A stretch of 64,000 nucleotides of DNA from positions 1,056,533 to 1,120,532 of the forward strand of contig RHPI01002262.1 of the NCBI GenBank assembly GCA_009103225.1, written 5' to 3'. Shown in pieces: positions 1-11,358 of the stretch. This DNA is from Chlorokybus atmophyticus. Taxonomy: Eukaryota > Streptophyta > Chlorokybophyceae > Chlorokybales > Chlorokybaceae. Made by a program: the position numbers and the translations under genes. The stretch's first letter is position 1. Every line of letters starts with the position of its first letter. The notes beneath the pieces were generated by a model, which was not told the origin of the DNA, did not search any database, and saw nothing but the letters and a program-made list of their open reading frames with translations.

Positions 1-245
1 ACAGTTGCGCACAACAACGGTGATTCCCGAACGGTCATGTCACTGCAGGTGTGTCTGCTGTTTGAACCTCCCGTTCTTGAATCGCACAGGGCTGGCAGGT
101 GAGAGGAGCCAACCCGAAATGACGCAAAGCTTCATACAGAACAATTTGTTTCGCTCTCAAGTCAAAGTCACACTCTTGCTGGGGCCGTTGCCTCAACAGA
201 TCATACCACAGAACCCCAACACCGTACATACTGCAGTTGGCTTAC

Positions 246-292
246 TTGTCGAGGGCGGCCTTGGCGATGACCAGTAGCTCGTACAGAGGCAT
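246..292 (-). CDS. First exon of a probable mitochondrial ribosomal protein bS6 (partial)
   Basis: Reading leftwards from an ATG at 292, the exon encodes MPLYELLVIAKAALD and then meets a GTAAG donor at 245. The opening Met-Pro-x-Tyr-Glu-Leu with a following hydrophobic strand is how bS6/MRPS6 proteins of mitochondrial small subunits begin, so a structural role in the mitoribosome is inferred. The rest of the gene lies in or beyond 1-245; I could not fix exon 2, although an AG at 43-44 is a possible acceptor. The gene is divergent from the gamma-tubulin complex gene, about 400 bp away. Only 15 codons support the call, so another short N-terminus of similar sequence cannot be excluded. Confidence 0.35.
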
Positions 293-688
293 ATCTCTGC
301 ACTCCTGTCAGTCCTCCCGCCCCATCCAAGCCCTTCTCCCCTTCGACCCCACCTTCACTGCGTCTCTCCGTTCAGATAGCGCTCTGTCACACCCCCAAAC
401 CCCGCTGCTACAGGATCCCCCCCACCCCCACGACAATCCGGCCCGCGCTCGCCTCAACGCCACCGCCGCCGCCGCCGCCGCCGCTGCCCGCCAAGTACAC
501 AGGTGATATCTGCGAGTGATCTTCCGTGCTTCTATCGTCGATATCCGTCTCACCAGGCCACGCCGGGCTGGTCAGGCCAGGCCGGGGCGGGGCGGGGCGG
601 GGCGGCGATGACATTGACGGGCGACGACGACCGGGCTGGTCAGGCCCAGGGTGCATTGGCGTCGTCGCTGCCGAGGGCGGTGGGTGCC
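293..688. promoter_or_regulatory. Shared divergent intergenic region with a CCG triplet tract
   Basis: This region lies between the divergent starts at 292 (minus) and 689 (plus). It contains a CCG repeat at 463-484, a C-rich stretch at 416-432 and a GGGGC run at 584-604. No TATA box stands out. Its position makes a bidirectional, GC-rich promoter likely; this is inference from layout only. Confidence 0.35.
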
Positions 689-3600
689 ATGGCCGGCAAC
701 CTGCTGCTGCGGTCGAGTGGCAGGGACGCCGCGCGCTCTGGCAACCCCGACGACGACCAGGAGGAGGAGGAGGAACAGCAGGCGTACGGCAGCTTGAGGC
801 TGTCGAAGGCAGGCAACGCGGTGGCCATCGCGCGCATGCGCAGGCGGGCACTGACGGCGCTCTTCCGCACAGTGAGTGGGGGCACAGTGGCATGGATGGC
901 TGTTGCTGTTGCTGCCTTTGTCGTAACGTCGTCGTCGTTGCTGCTGGCTCAGTCGGGCATGAAGCAGCTGGATGTCGCACAGAGAGCAGAGGAGAACGCC
1001 ACAAAGACTGCCAGCGTAAGGGACAGAGCTTGGATGGTACGAGTGTGCATTGGATAGTCCAGCACTCGCCACGCGTCGTGTTGGTGGTCACAGCGTGAGG
1101 TGTTCCTGCTTGCTGCTCGATACCCGCACATTTTCATCCGCACGCGCATGCGTGTGTGTGATTCGCGTGTGCGTGCAGTTGGCGTTGAGGCTGCGGCTGC
1201 TTCGTCGCCTCCGCGACGCGGACAGGCTCGAACACCTCCTCCACCGCCTCCGCCACGTCCTCTCCCACCCCACCACAAGGTCAGGACAACAATGAACATC
1301 ATCATCATCACCATCACCAGCCATTGTAAGATCGGTTATGATCAAACCGTGAGAGACGCGTTGTTGTTGGCCTGGCGCAGCGCACAGCAGCAGCAGCAGG
1401 AGCAGCAGCCATGTCATCCTGTGGAGGAGTGCGAGGCGCTCGTGGCCGTCCTGCTCGCCCTGGCGGTACGCGTGTGTCACGTTCACATACGCTCGTGTTG
1501 CAGCGATGCTCAGTGCATTGCAGCGAGCGCATGATGATATGGTACGTGGCAGGATGTGGACGCTTGCGGTAAGGTCACGCCAGAGACAGGGACTCAAAGA
1601 ACTCATGACGATGATGAGATTGGTGGGCAGTCCAACATGGCGCTGAAACTGGCAGAGGAGTACCTCTTCTGCGCCCGCCTCGACGCCACGCCAACCAGCG
1701 CATTCGCATCGCACGCCACAACACGAGACCACATCGACGGATCTGCCACACTACAGCAAGCACAACCGCACGCAGACTGGCCTTTCACCGCCGCACCGGG
1801 CATCCCGTGCATGACTCGCCGCCATCGCAGCAACGCACATTCTTCGCGCTCGGACGCAAGCGTGTCCACATCGGGATGGAGGCTGCCGCACATAGACTTG
1901 GCCGACACGCCATCGTCACTTGACGACGCGTTTCTCGACACGTCGAGTGAGGGTGATGACCTGCTCATCGTCTCTGCAGCCATACCAGAAGCTGAGACTA
2001 TGGCAAGGTTCAGAGAAGCAGCAGGCGGGAAGGATGTTGCGAGTAGTAGGCCAGGAGCTGTGCACAGCCCTGCCGGCGGCAGCAGTCTTGCAGACGCGTA
2101 CATTTGGGTCGACGCCGCTGCTGCCGAGTGTGGTGATAAGGCTGCGCATTCTGAACGAAGAGCGCGCAGTTGGGACGACGTGCCGACGACATTGCCAGAA
2201 AACTCCGTCACACGGCATCTCACACACACCAAGTCCTCCCCACTCTCTTCAACACTTCATGCAGAGGTATGCACAACAACAACAACAACAACAACGCTCC
2301 TGTTCGACTCACTCGGTTGTTGTCATGTCATCTCTCTCAGCTCGTGCAGGACGCGCTTCTGGCCCTGCAGGGCTTCCGCGCGTCCGTGCGCAGGCTCGCC
2401 GCATCGTCTTCCTCCCGCCCGCGCAGCAGCCTGGCCTCCCTGCTGTCGTCGTTCGTCGATGCGGGGGAGGCGCGCGCCAGCATCGACCGCTTCGTCGCGC
2501 AGTACCAGGCGGGGACTTCGACGGCGTTGTGTGAGGATGGTGAAGGTGGTATGATGGATCGGGGTCGAGGACTCGTGCTGCAGGCTTATGTGGGAGCTGT
2601 CGCCAATGTCCTCCAACAGTCCTCTGCAAAGGTGAGCAGTCGCACACACGCGCATGCATACACGCCACAACAGACACAGAGACGCATACGCACGTGCAAG
2701 TGCATTCGCATGCACACGTACACACACCCTCACGTACGACCATGGACATGCATATGCACATGCACTCCCACGCACGCACCTACTCTCCAACCATGCGGCG
2801 TTACCTATGTGAATCTGATGCTACCACTGGTTGTGTGCGATTTGCAACCCAGCTGCAAAGTATGGCTGCGTTGCCAAGGGCATCATCGTACGATTACGAT
2901 AGAGGGGCCAAGCCTTCCACCCTGCTGCAGCTGCTGGTGTCGACAGAGCCCATACGCGACGAGCTCGCCACGCTGGCGACGCTGTGCATGTGCCATCCGT
3001 CACCCAGCGAGACACCGGCAGCATTCCCTGCTGGAGCGGCTTTGTTGACGTACCTTCATGGCTTGGTCGTGGTGAGCATGCACACATGTACAGGGTAGTG
3101 ACCAGGGTTCAATGTACTCAGTACACAAAGGCATGTGCACGTACTCAGCCGCACACACAAGTCCACGCACACGCATGCACTGGTATGCGCACACGCACAC
3201 GCACGCGCTTGTGCCCATACAGGATGAAGGCTCTGCCAACAACCGCATGCTTCGGTACCTCTTCGAGCGCGCGCTGCAGCCTTACCTCGCCTTCATACGC
3301 TCGTGGATCTATTCCGGCAACATCACCGACCCGTACAGCGAGTTCGTCATAACAGACCCCAAAGACTCCACGCCGTGCTTTCTGCAACCAGTTCACCGCG
3401 AGTTGCTTCTGGCCGGCGAGCAGCTCCGTCTCCTACTGCAATACCCCGAAACGCGCACGTTCGCGCTCGCGATGGTCGATCATCATCAAACCAACATCGA
3501 CGACGACCCAACATTATCTATTCCTTCGTCAATGGGGATAGCAACCTCGCAAGCGCGTGCCAAGCGCATTGAGAAGATGTGGACGAAAGGCACGGCGATG

Positions 3601-6600
3601 CTCACGACACGGCTGGCAATTCAGCGACAGTGGATGAAAGAGGAGGTCGAAGCCGATGCCCTCGCACAGCACAAGGTGTGGAGTGTTGGCTATGACGTGC
3701 GTGTCAATATTGTGTAGCATTTGGGTTGCAGCGTTGTGAACAGGTGTTGTTGATATTGCGCGCAGGAGCGCGTGCTGGAGGTTGAGCAACGGCAACTTCG
3801 GGAGTTGCAAGCAGAGGTGCGGTCGCGCGAGGCCAAGCGCGCTGTGATGCAAGAGCAGCAGGCTGAGCTGCGGTTGCGCGCGCTGCAAAGGTACGTGCAC
3901 GCGAGCATCGCACAATGATGTATGGTGATTGGGGTGATGAGAGATGTTGTTGCTTAGGATCGAAGCGCGCGATGCGATGGAACAAGAGCGGGCGACAGCA
4001 AAGGCACAGGATATGCAGACTGCTCGTGAGCGGGCGAGCGTGGCTGCCACACTCGTAATGGTGAGGACACACCACTTACATGCGCTTCGACTTGCATGCA
4101 CGTCTGCAGGCGTGCATCCATGCGCACATGCACACGCCTCACGCACGCACGTCCGCGCACAACCGCACGTACATGCGCCCAAACGTGTCCACCCACCCCA
4201 AAGCGTACCAAACACAACCGCTGCAGGAGCATCTGGGTCACGTCGAGACGCTGGAGCAGAGGCGCGCGCTGGTGCGGTGGCGCACGCAGCGTTTCGCCCT
4301 CGACGCCCTCCGACGGTCGCATCTCCAACGCATCGCTGACTGCGAGGCCGCTGAGCTTGCACAACTTCAGCAGTCTTCTGGCCACGGGGCCGATGACAAC
4401 GACGACAGCAACCCCATTGCAATTGAGGAATCGAACCAGAGTGTCCAAGATCACACGCGCGAGACACATACCCTGACATCATCACCCGCACCAGAGTGTG
4501 TTGGCCGGAGAGACTCGCCTATCAGTCAAAGCACAGCGCCGGTGCCTCTGAGCAACGCTTCAGAGTGTGCTAGCGATGGCGATGCTAGTATTTGCTCTGA
4601 GCCGGCAACGGAAGCAGTCTCCATTGCAACAGTAGTAGATGATGTCGAAGGTAGTAATATTGATGATGCGAGCGTGCGTGGTGGTGATGGCTCGACTGCC
4701 GTCGAGTCCCCATCTGGGCGACGAGGTTGGGGTACGCCATCGACGAACCCGTTCCCGGCTGCGGGCGTCGCCTCCCCAAAGCCGCACGTGCAAACTTTAA
4801 ATGCTGCTGCTGATGATGATGATGATGTTAGTCTGGAGCTAGCGTCGGGCAGGCCAAGCAGTGATGAGGCCACAGATTTGTCCGACAGTCAACCGACTGC
4901 AGCCGCAGATGAAGCACAACCGGCGTTTGCATCTCCTGATGGTGAGAAGATAGCCGGTTCACTTGTGTTGTTAACGTGTCTTCTGAGTGTGCTGACCAGG
5001 TGTGACATGTGGCTTGTGTGCAGGAGTTGATGCGGTGCAGCCCTCCAGTGTTGCTGAAGAGGCTGATGTTAGTGGTGATGAGGATGAAGATGGATTGCCA
5101 CTTGCGCGCACGGACGTGCCGGCGCGCGTGGCCATCGATGCGTACTTCTCGTCCGAGATACTCGCGCAGTACGCGTTAGTGGATTCGTTAAGCTCACAGC
5201 TTGAGCTTAATGACTTGACGCACATACGTGTGACGTTGTATACGAGCTCTCTGTATCTGTGCAGGTACCGTGGCGTGTCGTCATGCTGCGTGGCCCTTCT
5301 CTGCGACCAACTCAGGTTGACCGACCACTGCGCCGCGCTGAGGAGGTACTTCTTCATGCAGGCGGGAGACTTTGCCGACGCCTTTGCTGAGATGCTCTTC
5401 ACCAGGGTCAGTGTGTGCGCGCGGCAACACAAGCAGGCATCAGCTGACTGCATCACAACCAACATAAACCAATTGGGTCCCACAGGCGGCGCATCCTGGA
5501 GGTTGGATCAACCCGCAGACGGGAGAGATATCGGCCATGTTGGATCGGGCCATCCGCGCATCGTCGTGCAGCGGAGACGAGTACGCATCCTTCTTACACG
5601 TGGTCGTACACGACAAGGACACGCCCGCGGTGCCCGTCACCGCAGATAGTAAGCTTCACCACAAACAAAGTGATGGCATTCGAGTTACGATGCAAGACGT
5701 ATGCCGTGTGATGTTGTTGTTATGTCAGGGGTGAACGCATTTGACTTCATCGGTCTAGAGTATCGCGTTGGCTGGCCACTCGACGCCGTCCTCACGCCCG
5801 ACGTGTTCGATCAGTACCGCAAGCTCTTCTCCTTCTTACTCTCGACGAAGGTGGCCATCTTTGCTCTGCACGACGCGTGGACTTCTCTGCAAGACCTCGA
5901 GCGTCGCGGAAGGTGCGTACGTGTGTCATCCAGGCAGAGGGGGAGTGAGTTCTTCTTGTTGTGGTGTTGATGGTTGAGAACTTTGGTGGCTTTGTTCCAG
6001 GGATCAAATGAGGCCCCCGAGTTCATCAAGCAGCAGTCGGAGTAGCAAGTGGGCAAGGCGGTTGCGGCGGCTGCACATGTTTCGGCATCAGCTCGCGCAC
6101 TTCATGAGTATCCTGCAGGGGTAAGCGGGACCCAGTATGGTTGACAGCGATCCACTTACGCATACGGGGTCGATGTGTGCGCGCGTGCACACTCACACAC
6201 GTACCCCACCTCTACCCCAACCTCACACTGCTTGTTGCACTCGGCAGGTATCTGCACACGCAGCTGCTGGACATCCCATGGGCTGCGTTCCGGCGTCGTC
6301 TAGCTGAGAGCCGTCTCGGCGGCGACGCGGACGTGTCCACCCTGCGCGAGGCGCACCGCGTCTACGTGGAGGACGCGACGCGGCGTTGCCTGCTTCACCC
6401 TGAAGCAAAGGCCGTGAAGGCGGTGGTGGACGAGGCTTTGCAGCGGCTGCTCGACTTCCGCGCCCTCTTGCAACAAGTCCCCGACCCGGCCCTCCTCGCA
6501 CCCGGGGGCAACGATGATCGCATGTATGGGCGCTTCCGTCGCGCACATGTGGCTTTTGATGAAGCCACCAAGCTCATGCACGGGCTCCTGCGCGCACTCG

Positions 6601-6677
6601 CAGCACGGGGACAGCTCGTCGATCTCTACACGCGACTCAACTTCAACCACTACTTTGCCGCTGATGGACTCTCGTGA
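689..6677 (+). CDS. Gamma-tubulin complex component, GCP6-like (multi-exon)
   Basis: Subunit of the gamma-tubulin ring complex, which nucleates microtubules at spindle poles and basal bodies. The ATG at 689 has a GCCATGG context. Exons with matching phases are 2341-2631, 2853-3071, 3223-3675, 3767-3890, 3958-4060, 4227-4941, 5024-5168, 5265-5406, 5486-5648, 5729-5912, 6001-6120 and 6248-6677; the 5' part is less certain (689-871, 953-~1036, 1179-1279, 1321-1465 and further exons to about 2300). The grip1 end is seen as RSWIYSGNITDPYSEFVI near 3300. A coiled, Asp/Ser-rich insertion at 3767-5100 separates it from grip2, which includes YRVGWPLDAVLTPDVF near 5765 and the C-terminal RLNFNHYF. The long insert between the two grip domains is typical of GCP6, which is why GCP6 is preferred over GCP2-5. 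The stop is TGA. No internal stop was met in the phased exons. Confidence 0.85.
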
Positions 6678-8321
6678 CCCAAACCACAATCACGTTGCGG
6701 TCCTTTCCATTTCATGTGTTACAAGGCAGGATCAATCGCGTGTACAGCTAGTTATCGATCGGTGTCCAGCCGCAGTCCTTACCATAATGCAATTCATTGT
6801 GCGCAGCGGCTTCTCCAGACCTGTCGCGGATGAGGCGATGGTGACACCCCCTTGTTCCCAACACATTGCTTGTTCATGCCCATTACGTACTCGTATGCGC
6901 TCTGCGAAAGATGATTTTTGGGCATATGTTGATCTACGCATGAGGCAACCATATGTGCATGTCAGACACAACTTGAAAATAATTTATAATGAGTTGCCAT
7001 TTACATGGATAGGCAGATGAGCATGTATACAGCATTGACCACATTTGATTGTTACCTAACAACATGATCAAAGTTCACCTCGTCTGTCCAATTTAACATC
7101 ACATAAAAAATCAAGATGTTGATAAACTCACATATGAGGATAATTCATGCAATATTGACATATTGTTACACATCATATTGCTGTAGCGTCAAAGTTGAGC
7201 AATGCTTATGTTTTTCGACAAACGTCAGAATGTAAACATGTTCACATACATACAATTACTATGCTTCTATCATCGCATTACTACATACATATGTATTGAT
7301 ATTCTTGTGCGTAATAAATATGTAGCTCATATTCTTATAAACAAATTGCTGTTGCCAACTAATATTGCATGAATATACGCGTTTTGCATTCATACAATTG
7401 TAAAAGCATGTTAATAATAGCTTGATGTTAATGTGTTGCAACTAGTTTGTTATAGATATACACATGCGTTCACATGTTATGCCTTTATCTTGCTTTGTAT
7501 CTTAAAAATACGTCTTTACACATCAACATGTGTTTTGTATAACCAACCAAGAACTTTAGCTCGTGTCATCTCAATATCTGCTTGGTCAGTCTACCCTCAT
7601 TGTAATTTAAACTCTTTTGGGACATCTTCGCAATGGTGACAATTGTTTGTGTGATTAAACTACGCGGGGCAATATTGCTTCTTGATAATCACTATCACAC
7701 TTTCTGTAAGGACAATTGGTGCCGGTAGCAAATGTCATCATAATGTCATCATGAGGTTGATTATTATACCTTAATCCATTGATCTATTGAAGTTTTATAC
7801 AATACCTCATTTGTAACGATACTATTTACTTGTTGGTCGGGGCTTGGCAAATCTATGCACAAGCACCAAGAACTTACAGTGGTAGTCTCACTAGCACCAT
7901 GGTGCAGGGGAAGTTGCAGCAGCGCACGAAGGAAGGAGAGGATGACCACCAACCTCTCCACACAACTTCAGCCCCAGGCACATCCACGCCCAAGACACCC
8001 ACATGCACACACACGACACCACACAACACAAGGGATGAGGGGGAGAGCCCTTTCAACAACTACAACCAGGCACCCCACACACAAGTGGCCCTCAGGTGGT
8101 GAACACACTTCGATGTCTTGATCAATACTAACCCGATCCCTTACTCAAGGCTGCAACTGAGCATATATACCACATGCTGCTCTCCCAAGCACACAGGATG
8201 TCCAAGGCCGCCTAGGCCTTGTCACCATGCGCTGACCTTGTCCTAACATCGGAAGCTACAAACTCCACCTCGGGAGGATTAAACCACCTCGGATTCTTAT
8301 AGGACAATCCTACCTCGGAAT

Positions 8322-8365
8322 CACAAGTTTAGGCTCCCATAGTATCATGGGAGCGTGAACTTGTG
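8322..8365. repeat. Imperfect 44-bp inverted repeat
   Basis: An outer 8-bp stem (CACAAGTT with AACTTGTG) and an inner 8-bp stem (GCTCCCAT with ATGGGAGC) are separated by a three-base internal mismatch and close on a 6-base loop, AGTATC. It lies in non-coding DNA far from any gene. It could be a relic of a small inverted-repeat element; no function can be assigned. Confidence 0.6.
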
Positions 8366-8939
8366 TACTAGTACACATGTCCTTGCGGATTGCCCACGTG
8401 CACCACTTGCCTTGCGACTGTCACACCTGTGGCAAATCGCACTGCCACAGTCCACAACAAGTGGTTTGCCAAGTGATCTTGGCTCACATACTTGTAACTG
8501 CCCCTGCACGTGGCAACTTGCACTACTACTCGCAATAACAAGAGCTTACATGCCATAAGCATTGACCAGCTCTGTGCTAGCCCTCATCAATGCCTTGTGT
8601 AGTTTAACATCTTTCAAGGCAACATAGGCTCAAGAGCGGACCGCATGAGAGCACACATATTAAGCACTTACACACGCTAATGAAATGGAAAATCCCACTC
8701 AGTCCCTTCTTCCAACATAAGTAAGGGTCAGAGAATTACCTTTGTCACCCTCATAATCGTGACATCATTATAATAACCAGTTATTACTATAATGATAAGT
8801 AACAATGCGATGTAGTGATCAATTGTTAATGTACCAAAATGTCCAACTCTTGGCCGATGCATTACATGCAAGCGATACATAACTGCTTTGCTGCTACGAT
8901 TTATAGAAATCCGTGAGATTGCCCTCACTCATGGCAGTG

Positions 8940-9310
8940 ACTTTTGCTGCCATAGCCTCATGGTTGGAGCCCCCTTTTTGCACTGGTATCGGATGCTTGA
9001 GGTCGTGGGTTTGAATCTTGTTGGGGGATAGAGCACACGACAGCTTTTTAAAGTGATCAGGGGAATTTAACGCAAATGGGGGACGTCGATAAATCGATTT
9101 GCCGCGGGCGTGGGTTCGGACCTGCGTGCTGAGCTAATTTGACCTCAGCCGCGTAAGCGGTCGTATCCTATGGCAGGTCGCGTCGTAAGACGGTGAGGGT
9201 GGCCGGTGCTAGGTCGGTAGAGTACTGATTGTGGGCTCATACATGCCAATAGGCCGCGGGCGGGTCAGTTGTGGGCGGCCGTATTATGGAGACGCAGGTT
9301 GAACCCCCAA
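8940..9310 (+). repeat. tRNA-derived, SINE-like relics (A-box and B-box motifs)
   Basis: A first unit has an A-box-like TAGCCTCATGGTTGGAGC at 8953-8970 and a B-box-like GGGTTTGAATC near 9007. A second has TAGGTCGGTAGAG near 9210 and GGTTGAACCCC near 9297. A similar phrase to the first unit (tgctgccatA...gtggtcgGAaCCcc) recurs near 9395. None folds into a convincing cloverleaf, so these look like old Pol III-type repeats rather than working tRNA genes. Confidence 0.3.
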
Positions 9311-10334
9311 AAAGGGAACCTGGCGGGTCAAGTTGGGGAGGAATGTCACGGATTCGTATACATCGTAGCAGGCCTCGCTTATGGCAACAGCTGTTGCTGC
9401 CATATCCAAGTGGTCGGAACCCCTTTTGTTACATTTGCATATGATTACTTTTGCCAAAGTAGGCATGGGTATAACTTGTGACACTTGACCCTCAGGTTCT
9501 ACTGCCTGCTCTTGCTGCTGTCAACTTGCCCGCTATCATCCCCCACCTCCTTGCATGCACTTGGGCAGCGCATGTAGTTTCCGCCCTTACCCGTTGGCAA
9601 TTGAGAGTGTCTATGTGTTGGATTGCTGGCTGTGCGTGTTGAGCTTGCTTGTGAGTGTGCTTGCTGCTTAAAACCTACTGGAAAGCCCATACAATAAAGC
9701 AATTGTCTGGTGCAACCCATGTCATAATGACACAACCTCGCTAGGTAGCATCGCGCTGTAGTGATCAACGGTCACTGTATCGAAGGAGCGACAATTCCTT
9801 GAAGACGCAAAATGGGAAGAAGCTTATGCCGGTAGTCTATGATTGAAGCACACGGACGATCGTGACGAAGCATGGCGACGTAGGTAGGCCGCGAAACGTG
9901 GTAAAGCTTGTGTGAACGCATGCGTAGCTGACCGCAGCGCTAATGACTGCAAATTCAGTGCCGTCAGTCGGCGCTGTTGGTATTGTGACCGACATTGTGA
10001 CGATAGTAATTTGGAAGCGGCCGTTATGAAATACAATGGACATCGTACAATTTGCGTCCGTCACGCAATAATAGCCGGTGACAGCGTGGAACAGACCGAA
10101 CAACGCGCTCAACCAACACTATTCCACAGCGCTATATCGCCGTAGGAACCATCATGTCTTATAACCACATCAACGTCAACAACCACAATATGGCTACACA
10201 TTTCCTCATTCGTCCATCGGCGGACCACCGATCTTATCGCTGACCGGGCCGGCATAAGCTTTGGCAGGGGGAAGGCCCATTGGCGTCTTGACTGCTTGTG
10301 GTTATAATATGCGTCGACACATTTGTGGTCACTA

Positions 10335-10350
10335 TAACGAGGGTAGACTG
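10335..10350 (-). repeat. Terminus of a Tigger/pogo-type MITE, partner end not found
   Basis: TAACGAGGGTAGACTG ends at 10350 and is followed by TA at 10351-10352. It matches, in reverse complement, the CAGTCTACCCTCG end of the autonomous-type element at 44029 and the MITE at 54746. A possible partner, CAGTCTACCCTC near 7587, is not preceded by TA and is 2.7 kb away, so the element is treated as a truncated relic. Confidence 0.5.
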
Positions 10351-11358
10351 TATGAAGAGTACGTAACGGTTGACGTCACATCAATGTGAGCCTGCGGTAT
10401 TTCATAAAGCAACCCCTGCCATGCATTACTGCCCTTCGCACAGGTCAATGGACTGCCACGGCTTCTTGGTGGGCCTCACACGAGGCCTCTAAGTGGCTTA
10501 TAGCCGAGGCGGGGATCTCGTTGATCACAGCACGTGGTCTCTTACAAGCAGCCTAGCATAAGACTGGCTATGTTCTCACAGCAATGACAACCTGCGAGCC
10601 GCGCAGCTTGTGTCCACGTAGTGGCATCAGAAACCATCGGTGCCCGGTCACAGTATGAAGATCGCGTACCCGCGGCTCCTTGGAACACGATTGACAGCAT
10701 TACCGCACGTGACCACGCCGTAAAGGGGAAAAAGGTTTTGCAAACTGCAAGCACTCGTTAGACACGTGCCCCAATCCGCTGATTCATCATTCGTCCCCGC
10801 CGCGCACAAGACCGCCAGTCCGGCGCGCACAAGGGACAGCAAGTTGGCCACGCGTGATCTAAGCGACGGTGCATGGCGCACGGCACTTGGCGCTACTTTC
10901 TTGCACAGTGCTCGTTTGCAAGCACTGCTAGGGCTTATAATGGTATGTCTTGCGCGCCAGGCTGGTTCAACATAGTGCGTGGCACTGCGTGCGGTCAAAC
11001 CACTCGAAAAGCGAGCTTTCGTGAGGTCATGAAATCATGCCAATGCTCATTAGGCACTAACCAGGTACCAAGGTCCTCTTGATCTAGCGATGGTGTCCTC
11101 AGGGTACCGTACGCTGGACCTTTTGGACGTATGCAGCGCGTGCATGCTTACAGCCCGGGTGGATGCGCGACGCGTGAGGCCGTGCCTTCACTCTAGGTCG
11201 CTTGCTCAATGGTGTTATAATACTTGACGCCAGGCAAGCAAAAACCGACGTTGCAAGTGGCAAAGTGTGCGTATGCAGTAGCAGTCGCGTTAACAGCAGC
11301 AAGCATGAAGGTTGGACGGCGGCAACGGCGGTGGCAGGGCGAGGCTGAGGCCTGTCCC

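Larger units (their letters stand above)
6678..11358. other. Intergenic region without a supported gene
   Basis: It begins with the 3' flank of the GCP6-like gene, then an AT-rich stretch at about 7020-7830 with only short open frames. A hairpin (8322-8365), tRNA-like relics (8940-9310) and a Tigger-type terminus (10335-10350) are listed separately. Open frames of 60-116 codons at 9.8-11.1 kb show no recognisable protein pattern and occur on overlapping strands, so none is called. Confidence 0.6.

Noticed and set aside
408-1091. Long antisense open frames over the start of the GCP6-like gene
   Set aside because: They are Pro/Arg/Gly-rich shadows of GC-rich coding DNA, with no domain and no splice support.
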